NCBI RefSeq assembly: GCF_015832195.1
Contig: NC_052016.1
Span: 30,959,129-31,023,128, forward strand
Source: Motacilla alba alba
Lineage: Eukaryota > Chordata > Aves > Passeriformes > Motacillidae
Reading direction: 5' to 3'
Length of the DNA stretch: 64,000 nucleotides
In this document: positions 46,801-55,000 of the stretch, piece by piece
Layout of the letters: the number at the start of each line of letters is the position of its first letter
Numbering within the stretch: position 1 is the first letter of the stretch
Position numbers and translations under genes: made by a program
The notes under the pieces: model-generated
Databases searched by the model: none
What the model was told of the DNA's origin: nothing
The model's input: only the letters and a program-made list of their open reading frames with translations

Positions 46801-47093
46801 TTGATCAGAGTACCCTTCCTCATAAAGTGAACTGTTGACTTGAAACCTCCCACTGTATCTCTCTTTCCAGTGTGCATTGTAATAATTTCTTGCTCCTTTC
46901 CCCCTTAGGAAGCCCTTGCTGCTTAGGGCTAGTGCCAGTTGAAGAGGTAGAAAGTCTAGACTGCTGCCAGTCCAGAGGAGATCTCCATGCCCAGAGTCCG
47001 GTGATCACATCTTTGGGTCAGGACCTACCAAGACATCTGAACAGCAGCCCTCCACCACTGAGACCCTTAGAGACTCATCCTCCCACCAGCTAG
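22811..47093 (+). CDS. BOC: BOC, Hedgehog co-receptor of the Ig/FNIII (CDON-BOC) family; complete, 18 coding exons
   Basis: Joining the 18 coding exons listed below gives 3318 nt, or 1105 residues plus stop, close to human BOC (about 1115). Every intron has GT-AG ends and every phase joins. Order: signal peptide (residues 1 to about 26), Ig1 (about 29-121), Ig2 (122-218), Ig3 (219-316), Ig4 (317-407), a proline-rich linker, FNIII-1 (about 450-560), linker, FNIII-2 (598-700), FNIII-3 (about 705-803), a transmembrane helix (about 848-871) and a cytoplasmic tail of about 234 residues. Each Ig domain keeps its cysteine pair. The family acts at the plasma membrane: BOC binds Sonic hedgehog through FNIII-3 together with Patched1, pairs with CDON and N-cadherin in muscle differentiation, and guides commissural axons. 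BOC rather than CDON is supported by near-identity to remembered BOC sequence (for example [16 protein letters not shown]) and by CFAP44 as neighbour. The 5' non-coding exons are unresolved. Confidence 0.96.
23260..23538 (+). CDS. BOC: BOC exon: Ig domain 1
   Basis: 279 nt, phase 1 to 1, one whole Ig domain (residues about 29-121). It shows the LGCVV cysteine, the WRLNGKEL tryptophan and the GRYQCIAHV second cysteine. The acceptor is a CTCTGTGCAG and the donor is GTGAGT. It is followed by a 9.0-kb intron. Confidence 0.96.
23539..28957. other. First part of the 9-kb BOC intron between Ig1 and Ig2 exons
   Basis: No coding exon was recognised. The sequence is unique, with a short TGTGC repeat near 25090-25110 and a GACCACCCC GLI-like motif at 28360-28368. 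The open frames here lack splice context. Confidence 0.5.
28958..29006 (+). repeat. TG/TGCA microsatellite
   Basis: An uninterrupted TG run at 28981-29006 is preceded by an imperfect TGTGTGCATGTACACATG stretch. Likely polymorphic in length. Confidence 0.9.
29060..29700. other. Candidate conserved intronic enhancer
   Basis: Unique, CpG-containing, AT-balanced sequence just after the TG microsatellite. It contains ACATTAATTTTCC, a TCF/LEF-like palindrome TTGATCAA (29221-29228), an OTX/PITX-type GGATTAATC (29398-29406), repeated AACTTTCAT-like words and an ATGCGCAATG. No frame looks coding. The density of homeodomain-type cores and absence of repeat decay suggest constraint, but this was not tested by alignment. 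Confidence 0.35.
30707..31105 (+). mobile_element. Solo LTR of an endogenous retrovirus, sense to BOC
   Basis: About 399 bp beginning TGTGGGAATGTC and ending near CCCACA. It has a poly(A) signal AATAAA at 31030-31035 and the arrangement of a dispersed LTR family that I recognise as common in songbird genomes. No internal retroviral coding sequence adjoins it, so it is a solo LTR. The hexamer CTCAGG abuts its left edge (30701-30706) and recurs at 31115-31120, ten bases past the apparent right end. It may be a target-site duplication if the right boundary is slightly misplaced. The subfamily needs a repeat library. Confidence 0.75.
31392..31421 (+). repeat. G-rich tract with strong quadruplex potential
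   Basis: Thirty bases with G runs of 9, 6, 9 and 3 separated by single A or T residues. This satisfies the usual four-run G-quadruplex motif. It lies between the LTR and the CR1 in the Ig1-Ig2 intron of BOC, on the coding strand, so the pre-mRNA would carry it too. Confidence 0.9.
31530..32484 (+). mobile_element. 5'-truncated CR1 LINE, 3' part of ORF2 plus 3'UTR
   Basis: Translation of the + strand in two frames gives the C-terminal part of CR1 reverse transcriptase. It includes an ADDTKL box near 31608 with the usual preceding aromatic residue replaced by [21 protein letters not shown] near 31910-31965 and [12 protein letters not shown] near 32115-32145. The frame breaks at least twice, so the copy is dead. 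It ends with the CR1 3' signature GGTTGGACTCGATGGTCTT and three ATTCTRTG-type units at 32461-32484. It lies inside the BOC Ig1-Ig2 intron in the sense orientation, 44 bp before exon 32529. Confidence 0.93.
32529..32675 (+). CDS. BOC: BOC exon: Ig domain 2, first half
   Basis: 147 nt, phase 1 to 1, residues about 122-170. Contains [20 protein letters not shown] with the first Ig2 cysteine. The acceptor is CTCTAATTGCAG and the donor is GTGAGT. The polypyrimidine tract lies only a few tens of bases from the CR1 tail. Confidence 0.95.
32969..33112 (+). CDS. BOC: BOC exon: Ig domain 2, second half
   Basis: 144 nt, phase 1 to 1, residues about 171-218. Contains [20 protein letters not shown], the second Ig2 cysteine strand. 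The acceptor is TCTCTCTACAG and the donor is GTAAGC. Joining with the previous exon gives the motif [14 protein letters not shown]. Confidence 0.95.
33539..33832 (+). CDS. BOC: BOC exon: Ig domain 3
   Basis: 294 nt, phase 1 to 1, residues about 219-316, one whole Ig domain. It has the [20 protein letters not shown] strand and the [12 protein letters not shown] second cysteine. Acceptor CTCCCCAG, donor GTGAGT. Confidence 0.96.
33895..34320 (-). mobile_element. LTR-like element, antisense, in the Ig3-Ig4 intron of BOC
   Basis: On the minus strand it begins TGTGGGGAGATAG at 34320 and has a canonical TATAAAAG at 34180-34173, followed by sequence resembling a songbird endogenous-retrovirus LTR that I know from memory. 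The far (3') edge is not clear and is set by where similarity fades. No retroviral coding region adjoins it. The family name needs a repeat library. Confidence 0.55.
34321..34973. other. Rest of the Ig3-Ig4 intron
   Basis: No exon or repeat family recognised; short T/G-rich stretches (TTTTGTTCTG) near 34498-34525. Confidence 0.5.
34974..35246 (+). CDS. BOC: BOC exon: Ig domain 4
   Basis: 273 nt, phase 1 to 1, residues about 317-407. Shows [20 protein letters not shown] and [20 protein letters not shown]. It is much more GC-rich than its introns. Acceptor CCTCACACAG, donor GTAAGC. Confidence 0.96.
35803..36101 (+). CDS. BOC: BOC exon: Ig4-FNIII linker and first half of FNIII-1
   Basis: 299 nt, phase 1 to 0, residues about 408-507. 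The first 60 or so residues are a proline-rich, poorly conserved linker. The second part ([20 protein letters not shown], then [10 protein letters not shown]) is the A-C strands of FNIII-1. The acceptor is TTTTCTCCCAG and the donor is GTATCA, weaker than its neighbours. Confidence 0.93.
36102..38808. other. 2.7-kb BOC intron inside FNIII-1
   Basis: No exon recognised. The part near 37080-37400 is AT-rich and repeat-free and could contain a conserved element, but nothing specific supports this. Confidence 0.5.
38812..38971 (+). CDS. BOC: BOC exon: second half of FNIII-1 (NAGNAG acceptor)
   Basis: 160 nt, phase 0 to 1, residues about 508-560. Contains [20 protein letters not shown], the F-G strands of FNIII-1. 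The acceptor reads CTCTCAGCAG, so splicing could also occur at 38808/38809 and add one glutamine; the annotated start follows the second AG, as in the human protein I recall. Donor GTAAAG. Confidence 0.93.
39340..39445 (+). repeat. AAATT/ATTAA-rich low-complexity repeat
   Basis: Runs of AAATT units at 39340-39360 are followed by A/T-only sequence with degenerate ATTAAA units, broken once by a GAGAGA stretch. Simple-repeat expansion within a BOC intron. Confidence 0.85.
39624..39734 (+). CDS. BOC: BOC exon: linker between FNIII-1 and FNIII-2
   Basis: 111 nt, phase 1 to 1, residues about 561-597. Contains [20 protein letters not shown], a charged linker rich in S and Q. Acceptor CTTCTGCACAG, donor GTAAGG. 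Confidence 0.94.
39735..40913. other. BOC intron before FNIII-2
   Basis: Pyrimidine-rich in its middle (about 40310-40630). No exon, RNA gene or repeat family recognised. Confidence 0.5.
40914..41120 (+). CDS. BOC: BOC exon: FNIII-2, first part
   Basis: 207 nt, phase 1 to 1, residues about 598-666. Contains [20 protein letters not shown] and the [10 protein letters not shown] strand. Acceptor CTTGCAG, donor GTAGGC. Confidence 0.96.
41121..41943. other. BOC intron within FNIII-2
   Basis: Unique sequence with no recognised feature. Confidence 0.5.
41944..42125 (+). CDS. BOC: BOC exon: end of FNIII-2, start of FNIII-3
   Basis: 182 nt, phase 1 to 0, residues about 667-727. Shows [20 protein letters not shown] and then [12 protein letters not shown], opening FNIII-3, the domain known to bind Sonic hedgehog in this family. 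Very GC-rich with CpGs. The acceptor is TTCCCATAG and the donor is GTAAGG. Confidence 0.96.
42126..43246. other. BOC intron within FNIII-3
   Basis: Unique sequence with no recognised feature. Confidence 0.5.
43247..43352 (+). CDS. BOC: BOC exon: FNIII-3, middle part
   Basis: 106 nt, phase 0 to 1, residues about 728-762. Contains [20 protein letters not shown] and an acidic [11 protein letters not shown] stretch, which is invariant in the BOC sequences I know and lies in the Hedgehog-binding domain. Acceptor TTCTCTGCAG, donor GTAGGA. Confidence 0.96.
43537..43659 (+). CDS. BOC: BOC exon: FNIII-3, last part
   Basis: 123 nt, phase 1 to 1, residues about 763-803. Contains [20 protein letters not shown] and [13 protein letters not shown]. 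Acceptor TTTCCTCCTCAG, donor GTAAGT. Confidence 0.96.
43660..44268. other. BOC intron before the transmembrane exon
   Basis: No exon or repeat recognised; ends in a clean TTTCTCCTCTTTCCACAG acceptor. Confidence 0.5.
44269..44490 (+). CDS. BOC: BOC exon: juxtamembrane stalk and transmembrane helix
   Basis: 222 nt, phase 1 to 1, residues about 804-877. A proline-rich stalk is followed by the helix [20 protein letters not shown] (about residues 846-865) continuing into IPFCLW, with the RAWSKQ basic stop-transfer residues on the cytoplasmic side. Acceptor TTCCACAG, donor GTAAGG. Confidence 0.96.
44491..44875. other. BOC intron after the transmembrane exon
   Basis: 385 bp with no recognised feature. 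Confidence 0.5.
44876..45102 (+). CDS. BOC: BOC exon: cytoplasmic tail, part 1
   Basis: 227 nt, phase 1 to 0, residues about 878-953. Contains [14 protein letters not shown], matching the conserved YTMVPL motif of the BOC tail. Acceptor CCTCTGCAG, donor GTGAGT. Confidence 0.94.
45103..45687. other. BOC intron in the tail region
   Basis: 585 bp with no recognised feature. Confidence 0.5.
45688..45767 (+). CDS. BOC: BOC exon: cytoplasmic tail, part 2
   Basis: 80 nt, phase 0 to 2, residues about 954-980. Contains [20 protein letters not shown]. Acceptor CTCCTTTCAG, donor GTGAGT. The split arginine codon joins the next exon. Confidence 0.9.
45768..46380. other. BOC intron in the tail region
   Basis: 613 bp with no recognised feature. 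Confidence 0.5.
46381..46574 (+). CDS. BOC: BOC exon: cytoplasmic tail, part 3
   Basis: 194 nt, phase 2 to 1, residues about 980-1044. Contains [20 protein letters not shown], the best-conserved block of the BOC tail. Acceptor TGCTTCCCCAG, donor GTCAGT. Confidence 0.95.
46575..46908. other. Last BOC intron
   Basis: 334 bp with no recognised feature. Confidence 0.5.
46909..47093 (+). CDS. BOC: BOC last coding exon
   Basis: 185 coding nt, phase 1 start, ending in TAG at 47091-47093; residues about 1045-1105. Contains [16 protein letters not shown], matching the conserved [11 protein letters not shown] motif. The extreme C-terminus is proline-rich and differs from the mammalian end I recall. 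Acceptor TTTCCCCCTTAG. Confidence 0.95.
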
Positions 47094-47189
47094 AGACCAA
47101 GCTGCCTTTTGCAAAAGACTTATTCTAAAGAGAAAAAGAGAAAGGGTATTTATTTTTGTATAACACCCCTATTTATATATTTATGCACT

Positions 47190-47197
47190 TGTATATA
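47190..47197 (+). promoter_or_regulatory. Pumilio-response-like element in the BOC 3'UTR
   Basis: TGTATATA fits the UGUANAUA consensus for PUM1/PUM2 binding in mRNA, and a near-match TGTATATG follows at 47200-47207. It lies in an AU-rich patch 100 bases after the stop codon. Confidence 0.5.
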
Positions 47198-47572
47198 GAT
47201 GTATATGTGCCTTTTATAATCCTATGGAGACAGAAGGCATCCTCAGCAAGGTCACAGGAACAGGACCCAGGAAACAAGGCAGCAGCTCTTGGTAGCACCA
47301 TCAAAGCACACGATGGAAACAGCTGGACAAGGGATACTGCAGGATATGGGTCCAAACAGAGCTGCTGGCACCCTCTTGCAGCGGGGGTTACACAACAAAT
47401 AATGCTGCCCGAAAGTTCTTTTCCTTTCCCCCACAGGAAAGTTTGTTCCAGGAACACACTCCTGTGAATGGACTGGAGTATGCATTCTGCCTAATCAACT
47501 TAAACAACCTTTCACATACACGCCATCTGCAGCTGCCTATCTGTAAAGACAAATCCACACTTTAACATCTAA

Positions 47573-47578
47573 AATAAA
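47573..47578 (+). terminator. BOC: BOC poly(A) signal
   Basis: AATAAA 480 bases after the stop codon, followed within 30 bases by the T/G-rich stretch typical of a cleavage-stimulation site. No earlier AATAAA is seen in the 3'UTR. Confidence 0.8.
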
Positions 47579-47600
47579 GGCTTTAGTCTTTGCTGTGCCT

Positions 47601-48680
47601 GGCTCTAAGCTTATTCCTCATCCAGAATGAGCCTTTTCTTTTTCACTTGCAGACATACAGCAAGCAGGACACCTGAGGAAAGGTGACATTTTCCTGCAGT
47701 TAGAGTTTTCCAAATAGTCACCAGTGATGCTGAGTCTGGGGTCTTGTTCCATGTCTCCAGCTGAGTCTCTGGGAATGTGGTTACCCAGCTGGCACTGTAT
47801 GTCCTTGCCCGTTGTTAGGCAAGGGATTGGTGCCAGACAGCCCCGCGCCTGGGGCTCCAGCCATTTCCTACCTCCCAGGGCACAACCTGCAGCTGCACAA
47901 GAGCTCCCAGCACCAGGTGTATTCCTCCGCAGGGACGCCCTGTAAGGGTAGGCTGCACAAGCACCATTCACACGCTTGTGCTGGGACCAGCAGGAAGTTC
48001 TTGTGCCTGGCTGGGATATGGCTGGATCCCTGCTGAGCATACACCAGACAGAGACACCAAGACCTGTGGCAAGAGGTGGGAAATGGGGAGGAACAGCAAG
48101 AGCAGCTGGAGGTTGTTTAATTTATTCAGTTATAAATGAGCATCTCAGGAGCCTTGCATGGGAAGAAAACAACCCCTCCAGCCTGGGGATGGAAGGAAGA
48201 TTTCACAATCAGGCACAGTAAGTGCTGTAAATGATCACATACTGCCACCACACCAAATGAGGGAGGCAAAAAAGAGCAACACCTGAAAACACACAGAGCT
48301 TGGCCCTCTGACTGATCAGGCAGCTGCAAGCCAGTGGAATTACAGGCTGACTTTGCATTGTTACACCCTCCTTCTGCCTGTAAATGCCACGTCCTTCCCT
48401 GAGGAGAAAGGCCCCTTTGTTGTCTGCTGGCCAGTAGTGTATCCTTGGACTCTTAACTAGCTCAGTTAGCAGAGCAGGGCCACTGCTGCTCAGCAGTAAC
48501 AAATGCTTGCTTGAGGCAGACTTCTTTTACCATTTTTGAGGATAAATATTTGCCCCAAGGAAACTTCAAACCAGCTTTCCACAGCCACTTGTTTGAAGAC
48601 AGACATAGACATTATGCACACGCATGGACACACACCGCACACCTTGTCCAGTGCAACCCTCTGCAATGGACTGATAACAG
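47601..48680. other. Intergenic gap between converging BOC and CFAP44 3' ends
   Basis: About 1.1 kb with no gene recognised. It separates the two poly(A) signals. The human orthologues also converge and nearly touch or overlap. Confidence 0.6.
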
Positions 48681-48940
48681 TATTTAGTCATTTTATTTAC
48701 TATCTTTTATTCTAAATACGTTGTTACAGTCATATTTTGATAGAAAAAACAAATGCAACCCTTTACAACGAAACTCCTGGATAGCCGAAACAATTAATTT
48801 TGCACTTCCAGGCATAACTGCTGCCACAGTTAATTTTAAGGGTGACTTAGATTGTTAGTTACTATTTCTGAACAGGAAGTCCTGTGGTAAAGCTTGTAGA
48901 AAGAGACACCCACATTTTCTGCTAAGGAAAGCGAGCTCTT
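48680..48940 (-). other. CFAP44: CFAP44 3'UTR
   Basis: About 260 bases from the TAG at 48943-48941 to the poly(A) signals near 48692-48711. No notable motif beyond AT-richness. Confidence 0.65.
48692..48711 (-). terminator. CFAP44: CFAP44 poly(A) signals (two candidates)
   Basis: On the minus strand AATAAA occurs at 48697-48692 and at 48711-48706, about 230-250 bases past the stop codon. Either could direct cleavage near 48670-48690. Confidence 0.65.
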
Positions 48941-49075
48941 CTACATCTCATCTACTCTGCCTTGGCTGATTTCCTCTCTCAGAAGGGCCACCTCACGAGT
49001 CATGTGCCTGAGCCGTGACTCCAGCGAGGCTGTCTCTTTGATGTCAGCACTTCGAGTGCCCTCAAATTCTCCACC
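48941..49075 (-). CDS. CFAP44: CFAP44 last exon
   Basis: 135 nt in frame 0, coding GGEFEGTRSADIKETASLES and ending ISQGRVDEM then TAG. The acceptor on the minus strand is TTTTTTTCTCTACAG. Confidence 0.92.
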   Translation of the reverse strand, partial: GGEFEGTRSADIKETASLESRLRHMTREVALLREEISQGRVDEM

Positions 49076-52000
49076 CTGTAGAGAAAAAAACATGGAGAGG
49101 AAAAAAATGGCTCCTATAAAACATGGAGAATGAACAGTGGAAATTTATTTCAAACAGGGAAAGGGAAGCTTTCCAAGAACCAGGACATACCCATGACTTT
49201 TCCCCACCTTAGTCAGAACTATGTGAAAGAGTGAAGGTTTATTAACTTAGACTTACTCCCTGGTACAGAACAATAAATCCACTTCTCATTGTAATGCTGT
49301 TACATGAGTGTAATATGACTGTTTACAAGTAACAAAGAAATATTCTTTTAACTCCTTCAAGGCATAGTTTAATTAGAAATTAGTTTGTTTCAGTCTTAGA
49401 AAGCAGCAAAGTTAGAAATTGCAGAGATGGTAAGGTATGGAGCAGCCATTCAGCCTGTCCCATTCCTAGCCTAAACTGTTGACTACAGAGCAGGATGTGA
49501 GACCATGGAGCTGGGGAGGGCCAGATGATCCCTTACCCATTTTTGAACAGTGCCAAACCTGCAAGCACTGCAGTGGCTACAAGGCTCACCTGACCAGTTG
49601 TCAGTGATTCCAGCTCAGTTTCAAGCTGATGCTTTTCATGGCAAAACCTGTTCAGCTGCTGCAGCTTGCTGGTGTTTTCTCTTGTCAGCTTCATTAGCTG
49701 ATGCTGCAGGACTACAATTCTTTCCTAGAAAGATGTAAAAAGTTGATCTGGGATGAGAGAGGACAAAAAGTGTGGAGTGGGGAAGAAGTGAAGCACAATG
49801 TAAATGTCACAGGTAAACAACAGACTGATCCTGCCACACCACCTGGCAGGATCAGCCACACAGTACCTTTAGTGCAGTGTTATCTTATTGGTTTTAATAT
49901 ATCTAAATTACAAATGCCAAAGTAAGTAAAGCAGTTAGGCAAAAGTGTGAGAAAAAGAAAGCCATCAGGTACATAGTATTTTGGTACCCTCCTGTGCTCT
50001 TCTGTAAAGGCAGCATAAGCGTGTTGCTTGCTTGCACTGCAGCAGCTGAGTCCTAGGCCCCACCAAATGGAGACATGAACTTCTCAGACTGCACAGATTG
50101 GCACCCCACGCATGAGCCAGAGCCTGCCCCATACTCAAAGTTTGTCACCAGAGGCACTGAGAGAAGGCAGGAGGTGCTGAATGCCACCTGAGAATCAGAG
50201 AAAAGCATTTTGCAAGAGCTTCATGTAGGGAATGAAGTAGGACAATGTGTTTGAGGAAAGCAAAACAGAGAGATCAACTACCTCAGTGAAAAATAGGATG
50301 TGCACCAGCAACTGGAGTAGAGGTAGCAATGATGATGGGAAATTGGAGTTGAACACTATGGTCTGTTAAGGACAAGTGAAAAAAATCAAACGAGCAAGTT
50401 GACAAAAGATTTTAGTGTAACTTTTCAGTCTCCAGGAAAACGAAGCCTCAACAGATCATCACAACACATGTGTTGTGTCCTCCTCTTCCTGCTGCTTACC
50501 TCCCATTCTTTGAGCTCCACGAAATGCTCATACTCTTTCTCCATTATTCTCACTTTCATCTGCTCCATGGGTATATTAACAGAGTGTACTTGAACTGCTT
50601 CAAAATCAACGAGCCGACCAAACTTCTCCATCATCAGATTATTGCACCTCTCCTCCAGTCCTAACAGAGGGACATTGGCACAAATGGCAGCACTGTCATT
50701 CATTGGTTTACAAGAATTCCTGCCTTATCTCAGATTTTTGTCTGAGCCCTTTGGTATTTGCTCTGTAATAAATAATTCACAAAAAACTACACAGAGCTCA
50801 CAGCTGAGTCATGCCACTTGTCCTTGCCCATGATCATGCCTGTGTGGTCACCAAGCCACGCTCTAAGCCGGTCCTAGTAAACCACTCACACCACAGGCTG
50901 TATAGGGCCTCTGCAGGTCTGGGGGTGCTAGACACAACTTTTGGTTCGGCTGTTGGGAAACTGATTTGAATAGGCCTTGTTTCCTTCTTCAGATGTTCCA
51001 AAAGGGAGGAAGTTACCAGAAAAAGCTTATGTATCTTTGAAGAAACTACTTTTATCCGAGGAGTTCTGGTTTACAAGCAGAAATAGCAAATATGTGTCCA
51101 GTCTTCCAGTGTCTCATCTCACTCAGCTCATACTAAGTTCCCAAATTATTTCACACAGCCTGATGACTCTGCAATGCTGGAGAACTGCTACTCCATCAAA
51201 ACAGCGCCCTTGATCTGTTCCATTTTCTGCAGTAACCCTCTGTGATAGTATAGAGCCAGTATAGAGTATAGAGCCAGACGTGGTGAGTTACCCACAGCCA
51301 GTGAGAGAGACAGAAGGAACATTAGCAATGCTGTGTTGTTCAGAGTCTCTGTTACTCACCTTGAATCTCCATCTCCATCTCCTTTTTGTCCTGGAGAAGC
51401 TGCTTATGTTGCTCCTTGGACTTCTTATGGATCTCTCTTTGCATTATCTTTTCATTACGTAGGACCACAATTCTCTTCTGCAGGTACTGCAAGGACTGGT
51501 TGGTAAATACTAAAGTCTGGGAGAAGTCATGGGGCATCTCCCCATCAACCAAGCACTGCACCTGCAAAAGCAGCCAGAAATAAGCAAGGCTGGCTTTATG
51601 TATCAAGGGCGATGGAGATCTCTTTATATAAAATGTGTAAGCAATAGAGAATTAGTGAGGGAGGTGAGCATGGGCACGACTCTTTTTTTAGGCCAGGGAA
51701 TTGTGTGAATGAATGCATTGTATTCAATCTGACATTACTGAATTGGGCAGAATTCCCATTAGTTTCAATACTTTTGGGGGATTTTTTAAATTTGTTTTTC
51801 AGGGGAGGCGTTTCATTTTTTTTTCCCCAGCAGAATATCAGTAGGTATGGACCTGAAGGAGAATACCATGCCAAACCTATTCAGAACTTGAAGACTAAGC
51901 ACATTTCAGCTATGGGCCAGCCTGCCTGTCCTTACCTCATTTCTGTCAGTACAGGAGAAGGGGAAAAAAAGGGAATTCTAGAGGAAATAGCAGCATGAAG

Positions 52001-55000
52001 TTCAGTTAATGGCACTTCCTTCCCAGAGACAGTGAATCAAGAACTAAGGGCCCCAAAAACAGTAACACCATTGTTTAGATGTACACAGGCTACTCTGCAC
52101 GTGCAGATGCACAGCATCTTGAATTACCTGATGGAGTCTCAAAGGCACAACTACATCCAGCTCATTCAGTTTGTGCAGCTTTTCCCACTGAAAGGCCTCC
52201 AGTTCCCTGTTTGTTGTGTCCAGACTGGTTTCTATTTCTTTTGCCTGCAGGAGGACAAATTGTGGACAAACAAAATCCTGTGATACTAAGAATACATAGG
52301 GCAACAAGGTTCTGTTAGAGTTCCTGATCCAAAGGGAAAGAAGTATATAAAAATGTGCTTTTTTTAAACTACATATAATAGGTGAGTTTCACAGGCAAAC
52401 CCAAGGATTATCTACATATATTCAAGCAAAATTCTAACCTGAATACCTCTGCACACGTGTACACTCGTGAATGTCTCCTTAGAGCTGACCTGTATGTATC
52501 AAGAGACAGCTGCTTTGTTTAGCATCTAAAACACTTGTAGATCTACAGAGCCTGCAAGATAATTTTTATTGTGTTATGCCTGGAAATGCTTATTGATTCT
52601 GCATGAGAAAGAAACAATTCAGACTCAAATGTCATGCCCCAGGGTGAATATGTGGCAGCTGGCACTTAGGAAAGACTTTAAAAACTAAAAAATGTTGTAT
52701 GATAAGCATGCTTGATGGAACATTTTTGAGACAAAAAAAGCACAAGACTTGCATAATGTTAATTTGGTAGCTCCCTCTCTCTTCCCGATAACCCTTCAAA
52801 ATAAGATATTTTTAATCAGTAGAAATCAAATTTCTTAATGAATGCAGAAGTTCAAAAAAGTAAAATGGAAAATTTGTACCATAAGTTTATTCAGTGATTA
52901 CCTGTGACAAAGAGCAATGGAAAATAACTAAAAGCAAAAGAAATAGATGGAAGAAGGGAATTTTTATGCATTTATTTTAACCTGGATTTAAGTTAGTATT
53001 CTTCAATCTCTGTTCCCATACACACACAGAGAGGATAGGCCAGACCACACCATGTGTTTCATCTGAACCAGAGAATCCAGTTCCTGCTGCTGCATGAGGT
53101 TAGACAGTGGGGAAGGAACTGACCTAAACCCTGGATCCAGCCCATGAAAGCTAAGGTTGGACCAACTTGATTTACCCTTTTCAGGAGAACAGGTGACCCA
53201 TGTTGAGCTGCCTCCTGCCTCTGTGCTACCACAGATACCTCTTCCCAAACAGAGGCCTCTCAGAGAGTCAGGATTCTGTTTTTAAATCTTAGACCAGCAC
53301 TAATCACTAGCACTACATTGAACATTCTGATACTTTCTGAGAAAACACTACAATACCTTTATGGCCAAAGCATTATATTCCTTTTTGAGGTCAGCAGCAA
53401 CTTTCTTCTCCTCTTCTAAAGCTTTCTCAATGCCTATCCGCTGCTGCCGGAGCTGGATGGTGTTCAGGAAGAGATCCTCACTGCAGCCTGAGATAGAAAG
53501 GGTCAAAGAAGAGCTTACTTTCACTGTGACTACTCTGGAGTTACTGAGTAGAGCTGGTACCTTCTCCTGCTGTGCACATTCCCAGCATTCCCCATAATAA
53601 CACCATGGGTTTGGTTCCCTAGAGCTTCCTTAAACATAAAACCATGGGCTACGTGCCTCCATGAAAGGCTGAATGTCTTGGATGGATCTCTTTCTTCTTT
53701 ACATTCAGTCAAGGCAGCTTGTTTCCAGAAGTCAGATTAAATGCATCAAAGCCAGCATTAAAGGCAAGTGCTCAAAAATTAGCTTTTGTAAGCAATGCAA
53801 TTTCAGTAGTTAATACGTGTTACAGTAAAATCCTCAATTATGTGAACACATAGTTGTTTCTCCGTAGCACCCTTCACTATAAATTATGAACTTGCTGTAG
53901 GCATCATTTATAGCTCTACTTGTAAACAAAGCTGTATTTCATAGAACCAGTGTCATGGTAAGGAAGATCAGTGAATTTCTACCTAGTACTGCGATTTCAG
54001 TAATGCTTAGCAAATGCATAGTTATGCCCAAATCAGCAGGCATAATAATAAAAAAGAGAGCCCAATAAAGGCAAAAAAAATCTCCACATAAAGAGACAAA
54101 CATGCTAATGCAACATGTAATTACCCTATTAAATTAGCAATTTGGACATTTTAAGTAAGAAATAAAAATCTTTATTTCTTCCCAACATTCTACTGAAAAA
54201 CAAGATGAACAAGGAATTAATAAAAAATTTGATTTGTGGAAATTATTTTAAAAGCCAATTTAAAAAAAAAGGAAGGTGAATTGTAGGTTAGTTAGAACTT
54301 GAAAATGAAGCAGTGCTGTTACACGGTCACTGACACATCACTCAAAGACTGTTTTTTTTAAAAACAACATCCTAAATTAGCTAAGCTTTACAAAAGAAAA
54401 GGAGGGAGAGAGGTTGCCTGCCTTTTTTGAATTCACAAATGAACAGGATTCTGCAAAATAAAGCTACTAACTTTTCAGAACGGCCTAGCAACAGGCAATT
54501 GCTGCATAAATCCACGAGGTGGTAACAAAGAGTTTCAATTAACAGCATGAGGATCCCCTCAGAATTTCCCTGAACAGAGAAGGATCCAGCCAGGCAACAC
54601 AGATGGTTTCCAGAGATCAGCTACAGCCTTGCCACTGCTCCAATCCAGAGAGGAGCCTTTTCTCTCCGGATAACACCTGTGAAATGGTGAAGGCTTCTTT
54701 ACACAAAATAATTAATTCTTAGTGCTTAGCTATGTTTTATTTTACCAAACTTTTTTAATTAGGGTAGTCTACACTAACTGAAACCAGCAGTTTTATTGTC
54801 TTGACCCAAGTTTCCCAGGGAAAAATGCTGCACACAGAAGGGTTACACACATTCCAGCCCTTCATGACTTTACCATGCAGTGAATAATTTTAAAAATCTA
54901 TGTTTTCTTTTCAAACACATGATGGTGCCCCTAAAGCTAAACAACAAGTTAACACAAGGAACTAACAGCTTAGGTACCTTCTGGGCAAACTGAGTCATAA

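Larger units (their letters stand above)
47094..47600 (+). other. BOC: BOC 3'UTR
   Basis: Short 3'UTR of about 500 bases. It has an AU-rich patch at about 47145-47220, including the Pumilio-type site at 47190-47197, and ends after the AATAAA at 47573-47578, with GT-rich sequence downstream near 47588-47602. Confidence 0.75.
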
